Assembly: GCF_006491645.1 (NCBI RefSeq)
Contig: NZ_VDCZ01000001.1
Span: forward strand, 124,001-188,000
Reading direction: 5' to 3'
From: Flavobacterium profundi
GTDB taxonomy: Bacteria; Bacteroidota; Bacteroidia; Flavobacteriales; Flavobacteriaceae
Length of the DNA stretch: 64,000 nucleotides
Part shown: piece by piece, positions 31,510 to 41,542 of the stretch
How the letters are laid out: each line of letters opens with the position of its first letter
Position numbering within the stretch: position 1 is the first letter of the stretch
The notes under the pieces: generated by a model
What the model was told of the DNA's origin: nothing
The model's database searches: none
Seen by the model: the letters and a program-made list of their open reading frames with translations, nothing else
Position numbers and translations under genes: made by a program

Positions 31510-32379
31510 TTATTTTAAATATTTTGCAAACTCTATCGAACATTTCCGCCTTCCAATTTGATTAACATGAATATTATCATAAAACATTTCCTCGTCAATA
31601 AGGAAATTGGATTGATCAATTATACTATCATCATGAATTTTTAATTTTGTTTTGAATATTGGAGAAATGTAAATTCTTAATTTAATATTATTTTGAGAAC
31701 AAAACTCTTTAATTTTAAAATAAAATGGATTATTAATGACTACCTCTATTTCATCTATTTCTAATTTATTAGGTTTTCCATTTGTTGGATAACAAAAATT
31801 ACCTTTGTCGTCAAAATGATTTCTTTTATTCGAATTAAAAAAAGATATAATTGATGGATAGAAAATTTCAGTATTGTAATAACTCACTCCTATAATTGGA
31901 AAATATCTGGAAAAAGACAAGGGTTTAAATGTTTTTGTTTCCAACTCATTGTAATAATCAAACACATAATCTTCCTGAACGTAAGGAAGAAAACGATAAT
32001 CATTATTATTTAATTTTGGATTCTTATTTTTTAAATCCCAAGGCGTAACTGCTAAAACCAAACATTTTGCACTCTTATTTGAAGCTTTAAAATGCTGTAG
32101 CATTAAAAAATGAGAATTTAAAGAGGTGTCATCCATACTGATATTCAAGCCTTTTTTATTTGTAATGGAATCAATCAATTTCGTATCTAAAGTTGTGAGT
32201 CCTGTACTCGATCCTAATACAACATAATCAAAATTAGTATCAATTACAGTATTTTTAACGAATTCAGGTTTATAAAAATTCGATTTACCTAAAATTTGCA
32301 AACTCAGAAATGCGATACCATTGAAAAGCAATAAACTCATCAATACATAAAATGCTATTTTTTTTATAAACTGTTTCAT
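31510..32379 (-). CDS. SGNH-hydrolase-like protein paired with an MBOAT acyltransferase
   Basis: The 289-residue protein has an N-terminal membrane anchor (IAFYVLMSLLLFNGIAFLSLQ) and a periplasmic domain. FDYVVLGSSTGLTTLDTKL has the nucleophile-Ser position of SGNH enzymes, and the DxxH motif occurs near the end in YDNIHVNQIGRRKCS. It lies one base from the MBOAT gene. MBOAT/SGNH pairs of the AlgI-AlgJ/X or DltB-DltD type O-acetylate polysaccharides, the SGNH partner moving the acyl group in the periplasm. That role is inferred here from the pairing and motifs. Confidence 0.75.
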   Translation of the reverse strand: MKQFIKKIAFYVLMSLLLFNGIAFLSLQILGKSNFYKPEFVKNTVIDTNFDYVVLGSSTGLTTLDTKLIDSITNKKGLNISMDDTSLNSHFLMLQHFKASNKSAKCLVLAVTPWDLKNKNPKLNNNDYRFLPYVQEDYVFDYYNELETKTFKPLSFSRYFPIIGVSYYNTEIFYPSIISFFNSNKRNHFDDKGNFCYPTNGKPNKLEIDEIEVVINNPFYFKIKEFCSQNNIKLRIYISPIFKTKLKIHDDSIIDQSNFLIDEEMFYDNIHVNQIGRRKCSIEFAKYLK

Positions 32380-32380
32380 A

Positions 32381-33808
32381 TCAAAATTGAAAATATATAA
32401 AAGACAATTGATTGCGATAAACCCCCATAAATAAAAGCATTGCCACTAGTAAAAAAAGCATTCCTTTAGACAAAACGATTTCTCCATTATATTTTTTCAA
32501 AAAACACCATTCTAATAACAGCAATGCAAAAGATGAAACAAATACTATTGCTGACAATAAGATATATTTAGCGTTTTTAATGTAAAACTGAATGCTAATG
32601 GAATCGAATTGAAGCATTCTATGTAAATAATCAAATGCAATTGAAACTGAATCAGCCCTAAAAAATATCCATGCTAAAGATACTAGTAAAAACGTAAGAA
32701 TGATTTTTGGAAAATCTTTATAACTATAACCTACATTGGATAAATTCCTTCTATTTTTATTGACCAATAACAGTGGAATAAATAAAAAAGCGTGCAAGCC
32801 TCCCCACATAATAAAAGTCCAATTAGCACCATGCCAAAATCCGCTAACCAGAAAAATGACAAACACATTTCTAATCTGATACCATTTAGATCCTTTACTA
32901 CCGCCTAAAGGAATATATAAATAATCTCTAAACCATGAGGACAAAGAAATATGCCATCTTCTCCAAAAGTCGGCAATATCTTTGGCAAAATAGGGAAAAT
33001 TAAAATTTTTCAATAATTCAATCCCAAATAATTTAGAAGTTCCAATTGCTATATCAGAATAGCCACTAAAATCACCATAAATTTGGAAAGCAAATAAAAA
33101 ACTTCCAATCCATAATTCAACAGCTGTAAAATTAGTATGATTTTCAAACAATTGATTTACAAAAAATGCACAATTATCAGCAACTACCACTTTTTTAAAC
33201 AATCCAAATAGGATTAATTTAATTCCTTGAATTCCTTGTTCATACTGAAAAAAACGTTTTATTTTCACTTGTGGTAATAAATGAGTCGCTCTTTCAATAG
33301 GTCCAGCTACTAATAGCGGAAAATAACACACGAAGAGCGAATAATCAATAAAGTTTTTTTCTGGTTGTATCCTTTTGTAGTAAATATCAATTACGTAAGA
33401 CAATCCATGAAAAGTATAAAAAGAGATTCCTACAGGTAGCACTAATTGCAATAAATAAGGTTGTACTTCCAAACCAAAACCTTGAACGAATTCAGCAAAA
33501 GAAGAAGCAAAAAAATCATAATATTTAAAAACCCCTAAAAACCCTAAATTTATACTTATAGTTAACCATAGCCAAAATTTTCTTTTGGTTTTCGATTCAT
33601 ATTTACCCATCATTATACCACTAGTATAATCCAAAATAGTAGAAAAAATTAATAAAAATAAGAAGCGCCAATCCCAACACGAATAAAAATAATAACTGGC
33701 TAAAATTAATATTGTGTTCTGACTTTTTTTGGATTGATTAAATACAAACCAATACAACAAAAAAACAATTGGAAGAAAAATGGCAAATGTTATGGAGTTA
33801 AAAAACAT
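32381..33808 (-). CDS. MBOAT family O-acyltransferase (AlgI-like)
   Basis: The 475-residue polytopic protein has the MBOAT core YGDFSGYSDIAIGTSKLFGIELLKNFNFPYFAKDIADFWRRWHISLSSWFRDYLYIPLGG and the catalytic His in FLVSGFWHGANWTFIMWGGLHA. It passes acetyl or other acyl groups across the inner membrane for attachment to the polysaccharide. The adjacent SGNH-like gene is the likely periplasmic partner. Confidence 0.95.
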   Translation of the reverse strand: MFFNSITFAIFLPIVFLLYWFVFNQSKKSQNTILILASYYFYSCWDWRFLFLLIFSTILDYTSGIMMGKYESKTKRKFWLWLTISINLGFLGVFKYYDFFASSFAEFVQGFGLEVQPYLLQLVLPVGISFYTFHGLSYVIDIYYKRIQPEKNFIDYSLFVCYFPLLVAGPIERATHLLPQVKIKRFFQYEQGIQGIKLILFGLFKKVVVADNCAFFVNQLFENHTNFTAVELWIGSFLFAFQIYGDFSGYSDIAIGTSKLFGIELLKNFNFPYFAKDIADFWRRWHISLSSWFRDYLYIPLGGSKGSKWYQIRNVFVIFLVSGFWHGANWTFIMWGGLHAFLFIPLLLVNKNRRNLSNVGYSYKDFPKIILTFLLVSLAWIFFRADSVSIAFDYLHRMLQFDSISIQFYIKNAKYILLSAIVFVSSFALLLLEWCFLKKYNGEIVLSKGMLFLLVAMLLFMGVYRNQLSFIYFQF

Positions 33809-33818
33809 AATACGGTTT

Positions 33819-34838
33819 TTATTTTATTGAAGATTGGAGAATAGCTGCAATCTTCTTTATTACATTTTCATTACTATACTCATTCAATACTAATTCCCTA
33901 TTCTTTTCTAGATTATTTCTTTTATTTTCAATAATCGAAAGTTTCATAGCCTCTATACTCATTATTTTTTCTACATTTCCATTTTGAACCCATTCCTCAA
34001 GACCTTCATGATATAATGCTAAAACACTTGTTCCTGTTGCAAAAGCTTCCAAGAAAACATTAGGGGTACCTTCTAATTTTGAAGTTGAAATTAAATAATC
34101 CGCTTCATATAAATAAGGCCTTACATCATCAACATTTCCTAAAAAATGAATAGGTAAATTATTCGATTGCTTTTTTAAATCTTCCATTAAATACCCTTCA
34201 CCAAGAATTTTAGCGTCAATAGTATATTTTGCCGCAATCAATAGTGAAACAATACGTATAAATAAATGGGGTTGTTTAATTTCTTTTAAACTTCCAATAA
34301 ATATTAAATTAATGGTATTACTACTCTTTTTAGGTTTAAATTCAAAATGAGATGCATCTATTATATTAGGCACAAATTTTAACTCTTTTGAATAAAATAT
34401 TTTTTTACAATTCTGTATCGCATTTTTTGAGTTTGCAATAATGATTTTAGGGAAAAAATAATGCAGCCAAGAGAAAATTCCATTGGCTTCTTTTTCAGCT
34501 TTACCATTACTTCTTATGGAACCTATACTAAAAGCTCCTAAAAACATTCCTATTAACCCTACATACACACCCGTATAAAAATGAAAACCATAAATAACAT
34601 TAGGTTTGAAACTCTTGGCAACTTTAAATATCCTGTATAATTTAGAAAACTTATTGGGTGTGTTTTTTATACTCTCAACTGTAATTCCTAGTGTTCTAAT
34701 TTCATTTTCGTAAAACTCTCCCGATGTTAAACAAATTACCTTAATTTCATAATTATCTTTCAACAATTTACATAAGTAAAACAATTGTTTTTCCGCTCCT
34801 CCTCTTCCTAAAGTTCCTGCTAAAAATAATATCCTCAT
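33819..34838 (-). CDS. Family 4-type glycosyltransferase
   Basis: The 339-residue GT-B enzyme begins RILFLAGTLGRGGAEKQLFYLCKLL, the glycine-rich acceptor-side motif with GGAEK. It later has YLISTSKLEGTPNVFLEAFATGTSVLAL, the E-x7-E donor site. It lies between the MBOAT gene and another transferase with spacers of a few bases. The linkage it forms is not predictable. Confidence 0.92.
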   Translation of the reverse strand: MRILFLAGTLGRGGAEKQLFYLCKLLKDNYEIKVICLTSGEFYENEIRTLGITVESIKNTPNKFSKLYRIFKVAKSFKPNVIYGFHFYTGVYVGLIGMFLGAFSIGSIRSNGKAEKEANGIFSWLHYFFPKIIIANSKNAIQNCKKIFYSKELKFVPNIIDASHFEFKPKKSSNTINLIFIGSLKEIKQPHLFIRIVSLLIAAKYTIDAKILGEGYLMEDLKKQSNNLPIHFLGNVDDVRPYLYEADYLISTSKLEGTPNVFLEAFATGTSVLALYHEGLEEWVQNGNVEKIMSIEAMKLSIIENKRNNLEKNRELVLNEYSNENVIKKIAAILQSSIK

Positions 34839-34841
34839 GAG

Positions 34842-35999
34842 CTAAACACGATTTAATTTAACATTCCATGACTTTTCCAAATGGGAACCTATTTCATTTG
34901 CCCAAGCTTCTAAAGTAAATTGCTTTGAATAAGCGATTGCATTTTCACTCATTAGAGAAAGATTATTTGGATCAGAAAGTAATACATTGATTTTTTTAAT
35001 CACTTCCTCAGCATTTCTTTCTTCTAATATGGCTCCCGATTTTGATTCTGTTATCATTTGACCCAAAACAGAAACCGGTGTGGTTATTACAAGTAACCCT
35101 TGACTCATTGCTTCTAAAACTACTTTTGGAAATCCTTCTGATGCTGTTGGATAAATAAAGAAATCATTTTTTTGTAAAACTTTTAAAACTTCTTCATGAT
35201 TCAATTTACCGTAAAAGTGAACTTGTTCTTCTACTTGCATTTCAATAGCATACTGCTTTAGCGTTTCCAAATAACTACCATCACCAACTACATCGAACTT
35301 AAAATTCATTCCTTTTTCTTTCAATTTATGGATGGCTTCGATTACAATTTCTGTCCCTTTACCTTTTTCTTGTCGACAAACTATACAACAACGAAAAGGA
35401 TAGTTCCAATTTCTTTTAGCTTCAAAAATTTTTATTTCTTGTAACGTAAGACTGCTAGAAAAAATCCACTTTATATGCTCATTTTTTTGAGAAGGTGACT
35501 CTTTTGATCCACCTGTCGTTAAAAAAACGTTTCTCCCTCCAGCAAATTTTTCCATGTACCAATGCCAAAATTGTTCCGCTTTTGTGCGCTGTACAAACCA
35601 GTTTCCACAGTGTCTAATATACAAAGGTTTTTGGAACAAATGAGCCAGCAAAAAACCAATTGTACCTATATTACTTGGAATAGGTGCGTGAATAGCATCA
35701 CATTTCATAATCTCATAAATGAATTTTGGCAAATAAAATAAAAGCCAAAAAGGCATAAATAGCTTGTTCAATATTCCTCTTTTAATCCAAACTTTAACAG
35801 GTAAAATGGTAATAGCATCATTTGTAAAAAACACTTCTCCCTTTGGCATTCTATCAATTTGAGGAACTATTATTCTTGTTTCATCAAACAATTTAGACAA
35901 ATAATCCATATGCATGGCAAAGCCTCCATCTGTAGCCCATTTTGTAGGTGATGCATCACTTTTCCAACATTCTTTATGTGAAAAAACTAATAGTCTCAT
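34842..35999 (-). CDS. Family 4-type glycosyltransferase
   Basis: The 385-residue GT-B enzyme begins MRLLVFSHKECWKSDASPTKWATDGGFAMHMDYL. The donor-binding region is FFIYPTASEGFPKVVLEAMSQGLLVITTPVSVLGQMI, and FRCCIVCRQEKGKGTEIVIEAI opens the second Rossmann half. It is immediately downstream of the next transferase, with no gap. Confidence 0.92.
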   Translation of the reverse strand: MRLLVFSHKECWKSDASPTKWATDGGFAMHMDYLSKLFDETRIIVPQIDRMPKGEVFFTNDAITILPVKVWIKRGILNKLFMPFWLLFYLPKFIYEIMKCDAIHAPIPSNIGTIGFLLAHLFQKPLYIRHCGNWFVQRTKAEQFWHWYMEKFAGGRNVFLTTGGSKESPSQKNEHIKWIFSSSLTLQEIKIFEAKRNWNYPFRCCIVCRQEKGKGTEIVIEAIHKLKEKGMNFKFDVVGDGSYLETLKQYAIEMQVEEQVHFYGKLNHEEVLKVLQKNDFFIYPTASEGFPKVVLEAMSQGLLVITTPVSVLGQMITESKSGAILEERNAEEVIKKINVLLSDPNNLSLMSENAIAYSKQFTLEAWANEIGSHLEKSWNVKLNRV

Positions 36000-37208
36000 T
36001 TAATTAACTATTTGTATTAAATCGGATACAAACTTTAAATAGGTATTTTCAAAAGTAAACTCCTCTTCAATTTTATTTTTTGCGTTTTTAGCGATTTGCA
36101 TACGTAATCGCTCATCTTTAAGTGCTTTCTTAATGTCTTTCTCCCAAGTACCACTTGAGACAAGCACATTTACTTTATCTTTAAAACCCATTCCCCAAAT
36201 TGCGTCTTCAGTAGTTAAAATAGGAATTTCATAATGCATTAACTCTATTAATCTACTTCTGAAACCATACTTGCCTTCAAAAGGAATTACTGCTAAATCT
36301 ACACCTTCAAAAGCCTCTTCTAAATTTTCAACAAACCCTAACAAAGTAATTCCCTTTTTTTTAGCAATATAATCCTTTAAAAAAGAAGGCGCATTGGAAC
36401 CTACTATTATCATATGAATTTCAATTTCTTGTATTTTTTCAACAGCTTGAATTACCTGTAAAGCAGCATGTGAATTTCGAATACTACTCAATCCTCCATA
36501 ATAAACAATAGTATAATGGTTGTGAATTTCTTTTGAATTCCTCCAACTTGCAATTGGATTGAACTTAATTCCCATTGGAAAGTAATAAATTTTTTGGTTA
36601 GGAAATTTTATTTTAAGAATGTTTTCCTCTTCTTTATTAATCGCAATTATAAGATTAAAATTTTCCTTTAAGGCTATTTCAAATTCCAAATGAGCATATT
36701 TTTTAATTAAAAAGGATTGGTATATTTTGGGTAACCACTTTTTTTTACGAATAAATTCTGTAAAGGAATTCAATAAAATATTATGCGTATCACAAATGAC
36801 AAATATCCCTCTATTTTTAAGTCTTTTCGCTAATTTATATAAATGCCAATATTCAAAAAGCACCACATCAAATTGAGTTGCTAATTCCTTTTCAATCCCA
36901 TCAAATAAAAACGGAATAGAAAAATTAGATTCTTTACCGTAACCTAAATAAGGTAAAAATTTAAATAAAAAAGCGACAATCCAATTTGGTTTTTTATTTT
37001 TTACATAAACAATTGAAATTCTTTTATTTATAGAACACAAAACTTCCATCTTATTTGGATGACTTTTATTTTCATGTAAGGTATAAATAGTGAGTTCTTC
37101 CCATTCATAAGCTAATGCTAATAGCGTATTATAGACACGCTCTACTTGTCCACTTCCTTTTGAAAACGGATTAACATGACTAACAACAGCTATACGTTTA
37201 CTTTTCAT
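36000..37208 (-). CDS. Family 4-like glycosyltransferase
   Basis: From the ATG at 37208 (MKSKRIAVVSHVNPFSKGSGQVERVYNTLL) the protein has 402 residues. The C-terminal half reads YYGGLSSIRNSHAALQVIQAV and EAFEGVDLAVIPFEGKYGFRSRLIELMHYEIPILTT, a GT4-like donor site in which part of the E-x7-E motif is altered. The start overlaps the end of the preceding gene by 11 bases. A start five codons upstream is less likely. Confidence 0.85.
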   Translation of the reverse strand: MKSKRIAVVSHVNPFSKGSGQVERVYNTLLALAYEWEELTIYTLHENKSHPNKMEVLCSINKRISIVYVKNKKPNWIVAFLFKFLPYLGYGKESNFSIPFLFDGIEKELATQFDVVLFEYWHLYKLAKRLKNRGIFVICDTHNILLNSFTEFIRKKKWLPKIYQSFLIKKYAHLEFEIALKENFNLIIAINKEEENILKIKFPNQKIYYFPMGIKFNPIASWRNSKEIHNHYTIVYYGGLSSIRNSHAALQVIQAVEKIQEIEIHMIIVGSNAPSFLKDYIAKKKGITLLGFVENLEEAFEGVDLAVIPFEGKYGFRSRLIELMHYEIPILTTEDAIWGMGFKDKVNVLVSSGTWEKDIKKALKDERLRMQIAKNAKNKIEEEFTFENTYLKFVSDLIQIVN

Positions 37209-38583
37209 TATGAATAGTAGCAATTACACTTACAAAATTCTCCTTTATGCTTTGACTTAAATTATTTTCAAAAAAATCGGCTATGAGTTTTTGTCGCTCC
37301 ACAGCAAACTCTTTAGGGTTTTCAATCGCATTTTCCAATAACTTCTTCAAATGTGCTTCATTAATCGCTACTTGAACGGCACCACTTTCGACGATAGGTT
37401 TATAGTGATCAAAACTATAAAAACGTGTGTAATTATAGGGATAAATATTTTTATCGGGTGGATTATATCCTACATTGATTGCAGGCTTATTTAACATACA
37501 TAATTCTAAAGAAACTGTTGATGCCACATTAATTCCTGCAATAGCATTTTTCATTAGACTCACAAAAAATTCTTGATCACTAAGTAAAGGCGTTTGAAAA
37601 TTAGGTTCCCAATCTACTTCAGGAATAAGAATATCTTTTCTTCTTGTTTTTAACTCCCTAAATACGGAAGCTTTATCTTTTGCATAGGTTCTAACTACTA
37701 ATTTTATTTCTGGATCTATTGAATAGATTATATCGGCTATTCGCTCTACTACATAAGGTTCATAAGGCATATGATGACTCATTCCAGAAGAATATAAAAA
37801 ATATTTATCCTCTAAATTAAGCCCGAGTTTTTCATACAATTCCTTTTTAGACAAACATTTATCCTCATCAAAATGATTGATAAATTGAGGAGTCCCTGTT
37901 ACAATTACCTGATTTTTTTTAACATGAGGATAAATCGTATGAAAATCATTTTTAATTTTTGAATTCCATGCAAAATAGAAATCATATTTCGGCACAACGC
38001 GTCCTTGCGAAGTAAGGTTATCCCATGAATATAAAAAGGTGGTGGTCTTGATATTTAAATTATTAGCGGCATAAACTAACGGCAATGCAATTCGCGCATG
38101 CGAGTGAGAAGTATTAAAAACCAAATCAAATTTATTTTCTAATAAAAATTTCTGATATTCCAATACTTGCTTTTCTTTACTCGCAAGCCATGCATCAATT
38201 TTTTCAGCCCATTGTAGGGTTTTACGATGTGCTAATAAAATAGCAATGCTTTTCTTAATTCTTCTAATTATTTTTTTCTTAATAGAATTCGCTTCCACAT
38301 CTCTCATTTCCCATCGCACTTTAGCAGCTTCTGACCACATGTACCGATTGTGAGCCAAATCAAAAATTTCAAAGAAAATTTTATATCCATAAGAAAAATT
38401 TTCTGTTTTTAACTCGTATAGTTGATCTGAACTTTCAGACAATAATTTCCAAATAGTCTCATTGGGCTTAACGGCATAAAGTGTTACGTGGAAGTATTTC
38501 ATTACATCTTTAACAATACCCGTGTAGATAAAGTTTCGTATGGTTTCTCCTCGAGGTAATATGATTAAAATTTGGGGTTTCAT
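37198..38583 (-). CDS. GT-B-fold surface carbohydrate biosynthesis protein (paralogue of 44979-46370)
   Basis: The 461-residue cytoplasmic protein has TTTFLYSWDNLTSQGRVVPKYDFYFAWNSKIKNDF, then QVIVTGTPQFINHF and a phosphate-binding stretch ending GINVASTVSLELCMLNKPAINVGY. This matches the GT-B type of CDP-glycerol or capsule transferases (capsule_synth-like). The SWDN-T-S-x-R motif recurs in the gene at 44979, showing that the two are paralogues. It may add a nonulosonic acid or other sugar, but this is inference. Confidence 0.7.
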   Translation of the reverse strand: MKPQILIILPRGETIRNFIYTGIVKDVMKYFHVTLYAVKPNETIWKLLSESSDQLYELKTENFSYGYKIFFEIFDLAHNRYMWSEAAKVRWEMRDVEANSIKKKIIRRIKKSIAILLAHRKTLQWAEKIDAWLASKEKQVLEYQKFLLENKFDLVFNTSHSHARIALPLVYAANNLNIKTTTFLYSWDNLTSQGRVVPKYDFYFAWNSKIKNDFHTIYPHVKKNQVIVTGTPQFINHFDEDKCLSKKELYEKLGLNLEDKYFLYSSGMSHHMPYEPYVVERIADIIYSIDPEIKLVVRTYAKDKASVFRELKTRRKDILIPEVDWEPNFQTPLLSDQEFFVSLMKNAIAGINVASTVSLELCMLNKPAINVGYNPPDKNIYPYNYTRFYSFDHYKPIVESGAVQVAINEAHLKKLLENAIENPKEFAVERQKLIADFFENNLSQSIKENFVSVIATIHNEK

Positions 38584-38586
38584 TGT

Positions 38587-39939
38587 TTATACAAAATCAT
38601 TAAGCTTATTGTAAAATTCATGAACTTCATTCGGTTCAATATTTACTTCGTTACTATTATTTTTTTTCTTTCTAAAAAGTCTTTTAATATAAACCTTTGG
38701 TCTTAATGAGGTTTTTCTATCGAGCCTTAAGAAATCTTTGACTCTATTTATGAATCTAGTGTCTACTTCTTTTCGATATTTGAGTAAATTATTTTCAAGA
38801 TTTCTTTGATCTATTTCATTCCATTTTTCGAGTTCCATTAAAATTTCATCCGCAACTCTTTTATATGCGAGGCCATCTAATTTGCCAAATATACCTTCTA
38901 AAAAAGTGGCCACATTATCTACATTCCAATTTTGATATTCTTTACTTTTTATAAATGCATCTAACTCTTCAAAATTATTGATTAAGTAGGAATAATCAAG
39001 ATGTTCTTTATAAGTTTTGCTATTGTAATCGGCATCATCTAATTGAACAACTGGTTTCCCTAACAACCAAGATTCTAAAGCTGTAGTACAATTTCTCTGA
39101 ATTACTAAATTACTATATTGCAAAAAAGGTCTCACATTCTCATTACTAATTAATTTAATATTGTTAACTCCTTCGAAAACTGTTTCATAATTTGAAATAT
39201 ATGCTTCAGAAGGATGTGCTTTGTAAAAGAAAACTATTTCTGGATTGGATACTGCTAGTTTTTTAATGATAGTTGTATGATTTCTAAACTGATTTTGATT
39301 ATCATCATAAAAATTACGAATAATTTCATCAGAAAAATTAGCTTTCTTTTTATATCTTGAATAAAATTTTTCAAAACTATATCCTTGATAAGGAGTAGTA
39401 GACATATAGGTTATAATCTCCTTATAATCTTGTAAATCATATTTTTTTATAAAATCCAATTTACTAAATCCAAATGAAGACAAACTGGTATTGGTTAAAA
39501 AATCGAACCTTGGACTTCCAGTGACAATCATTTTTTGAGAAAACTCATCTGAATAATCTAAATCCTTTACACGCTTTACCATTTGGTTGTTCCAGACTAA
39601 GTACTTTGTTACATTTAATTTATCGGCATTTGGATGACCAAAGATTTTGTCGAAACTAGAAATGTCTTTGTAATACCCTTCTGTAAAGAGTAATACAACT
39701 CTAACACCAACTGAGTTTGCCCAAACAGCAAGTTCTTTTTTATGATCCCAAACCAAATGATCCATAATTAATACGGCCGGCTTTAGTTTTTCAATCTCTT
39801 GTTTCACAGAATAGCCATGAATAAATTGAGATTCTATCGCATAATTTTTATACAAATAATAGCCTACTAGAGCATTCCCTTCAAAATCTCTTGCTTTATA
39901 TGTTGTTATAAAAAGTACTTTTTTTTCAGATAAATTCAT
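38587..39939 (-). CDS. Surface carbohydrate biosynthesis protein, GT-B fold
   Basis: The 450-residue protein has KVLFITTYKARDFEGNALVGYYL, HLVWDHKKELAVWANSVGVRVVLLFTEGYY and YKAHPSEAYISNYETVFEGVNNIKLIS, then LVIQRNCTTALESWLLGKPVVQLDD. These are features of capsule/surface-polysaccharide proteins found beside sialic-acid-like gene sets. Its stop overlaps the start region of pseI. It is a candidate pseudaminic acid transferase by location, or could fill a missing hydrolase step; neither is shown by sequence. Confidence 0.65.
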   Translation of the reverse strand: MNLSEKKVLFITTYKARDFEGNALVGYYLYKNYAIESQFIHGYSVKQEIEKLKPAVLIMDHLVWDHKKELAVWANSVGVRVVLLFTEGYYKDISSFDKIFGHPNADKLNVTKYLVWNNQMVKRVKDLDYSDEFSQKMIVTGSPRFDFLTNTSLSSFGFSKLDFIKKYDLQDYKEIITYMSTTPYQGYSFEKFYSRYKKKANFSDEIIRNFYDDNQNQFRNHTTIIKKLAVSNPEIVFFYKAHPSEAYISNYETVFEGVNNIKLISNENVRPFLQYSNLVIQRNCTTALESWLLGKPVVQLDDADYNSKTYKEHLDYSYLINNFEELDAFIKSKEYQNWNVDNVATFLEGIFGKLDGLAYKRVADEILMELEKWNEIDQRNLENNLLKYRKEVDTRFINRVKDFLRLDRKTSLRPKVYIKRLFRKKKNNSNEVNIEPNEVHEFYNKLNDFV

Positions 39940-40973
39940 TCTAAATCCTTTGTTAAAAATCGCTCCCCTTTTTCAAAGTCCCTATCTGCTTTGGTTCCTA
40001 GAATTTTATTATAATGTTTTGGATGCAACCCAAATCCTGGCCGCACTGATTTAAGATTTTCCACAGTAAAAACAGCTCCTTTTTTTACGTCTTGAGTGAT
40101 GTATAACGACCTACAAAATTCTCTTCCTTTTATTTGCTTTTCAGTTAATGCATAATCCACTACACCAATAGCTTTTTCTGCTTCTCTTACCGCTTTTACC
40201 ATCGAGGAAAATTCGGTTTCATCCATAGAAAAAGAAGCATCTGGTCCACCTATTGCTCTATCTAAAATAAAATGTTTTTCAATAATTTTTGCACCAAAAA
40301 CAGTAGCAACTATAGGAACAGTATTTCCCATAGTATGGTCGGACAAACCGGCAATTACATTATATTTTTCAGCTAAATCTTTTACCATACACATATTGGC
40401 TTCTTCAATAGGCGCTGGATAACTGGACGTACATTTAAGTAATGCGATATTTTTATTTCCTACTTTATAACAAGCTTCTAATGCCAATTGAATATCTTCT
40501 TCAGTAGCAACACCAGTTGAAATAATGACGGGTTTCATTTTAGAAGCTACGTATTCAATTAAAGGAATATCAGTAATTTCAAATGATGCAATTTTATATG
40601 CTGGAGTACCTAGCGTTTCTAAAAAATCAACTGCTGACTTATCAAATGGAGATGAAAAACAGACTAAACCTTCTTCTTTCGCTACTTTAAATAACTCAGC
40701 ATGCCATTCCCAGGGTGTATAAGCCTCATTATATAAATCATATAATTTTCTTCCATCCCAAATGGTACCTTTTATTAAAAAATCTTCTTTTTCTGAATCC
40801 AAAGTAATGGTATCTGCAGTATACGTTTGTAATTTAATACAATTTGCACCTGCCCTCTTAGCAGCTTTGATTGTCTGAATAGCTGTTTCTAAACTTCCAT
40901 TATGATTTGCGGATAATTCAGCTATAATAAAAACTGGGCTGTTATCATTAATATGAAAAGTATCTATTTTCAT
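39936..40973 (-). CDS. pseI: Pseudaminic acid synthase
   Basis: The 345-residue enzyme condenses 2,4-diacetamido-2,4,6-trideoxy-L-altrose with phosphoenolpyruvate. The N-terminal TIM barrel reads FIIAELSANHNGSLETAIQTIKAAKRAGANCIKLQTY, and KHFILDRAIGGPDASFSMDETEF matches PseI rather than NeuB. A C-terminal SAF (antifreeze-like) domain closes the active site (about residues 285-345). It overlaps pseH by 26 bases. This and the surrounding pse genes indicate pseudaminic acid on a surface glycan. Confidence 0.93.
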   Translation of the reverse strand: MKIDTFHINDNSPVFIIAELSANHNGSLETAIQTIKAAKRAGANCIKLQTYTADTITLDSEKEDFLIKGTIWDGRKLYDLYNEAYTPWEWHAELFKVAKEEGLVCFSSPFDKSAVDFLETLGTPAYKIASFEITDIPLIEYVASKMKPVIISTGVATEEDIQLALEACYKVGNKNIALLKCTSSYPAPIEEANMCMVKDLAEKYNVIAGLSDHTMGNTVPIVATVFGAKIIEKHFILDRAIGGPDASFSMDETEFSSMVKAVREAEKAIGVVDYALTEKQIKGREFCRSLYITQDVKKGAVFTVENLKSVRPGFGLHPKHYNKILGTKADRDFEKGERFLTKDLE

Positions 40974-41538
40974 TATCTTTTAGTTCTTTTATTTCTTCTT
41001 CAGTAAAATATTTTGGATTATAACATCCCACGAGAATTCTATCCTCATTCTTTCCTTCAACCATGTAAAATCCTTTTAATCTGCCTTCAATAACCCATCC
41101 TGCTCTATGATACGCTTTTATTGAGGCTACATTAGACACATACATCCCACCATATAATTTTCTAATATCAAACTCCTGAAAAGCCAATTCATTCCCTAAT
41201 TTAATTGCTTCGACTGCTAAACCTTTCCCTAGAAAATTTCTATTTCCTATCAACGCTACTAAATCAGAAGTTTTATGAACAAAATTAATAGGCCCTAGCT
41301 TTAAAGTTCCTATTAGTTCGTTATTTTCATGTACAAATATTCCAAAAGTAAACAAATTCCCTTTTTGCTTTCCTTCTTCAATGGATTGCAAAAGCCTCTC
41401 TTTCGTAATTTTATTTTTAGAATTAGAATAAAATTGCATCAACTCTTCATCATCAAACCAAGCCATAACGGTATCATTTATGTTATCAATTTCAATTTCC
41501 TTTAAGTACAACCTTTCACTTTTATATTGATTCTTCAT
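40948..41538 (-). CDS. pseH: UDP-4-amino-4,6-dideoxy-AltNAc N-acetyltransferase
   Basis: The 196-residue GNAT acetylates the 4-amino group made by PseC. LIGTLKLGPINFVHKTSDLVALIGNRNFLGKGLAVEAIKLGNELAFQEFDIRKLYGGMYVSNVASIKAYHRAGW matches the GNAT acetyl-CoA-binding core. It is assigned PseH because it overlaps pseI. A second GNAT gene lies directly upstream, so the roles could be swapped. Confidence 0.8.
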   Translation of the reverse strand: MKNQYKSERLYLKEIEIDNINDTVMAWFDDEELMQFYSNSKNKITKERLLQSIEEGKQKGNLFTFGIFVHENNELIGTLKLGPINFVHKTSDLVALIGNRNFLGKGLAVEAIKLGNELAFQEFDIRKLYGGMYVSNVASIKAYHRAGWVIEGRLKGFYMVEGKNEDRILVGCYNPKYFTEEEIKELKDNENRYFSY

Positions 41539-41542
41539 AATT

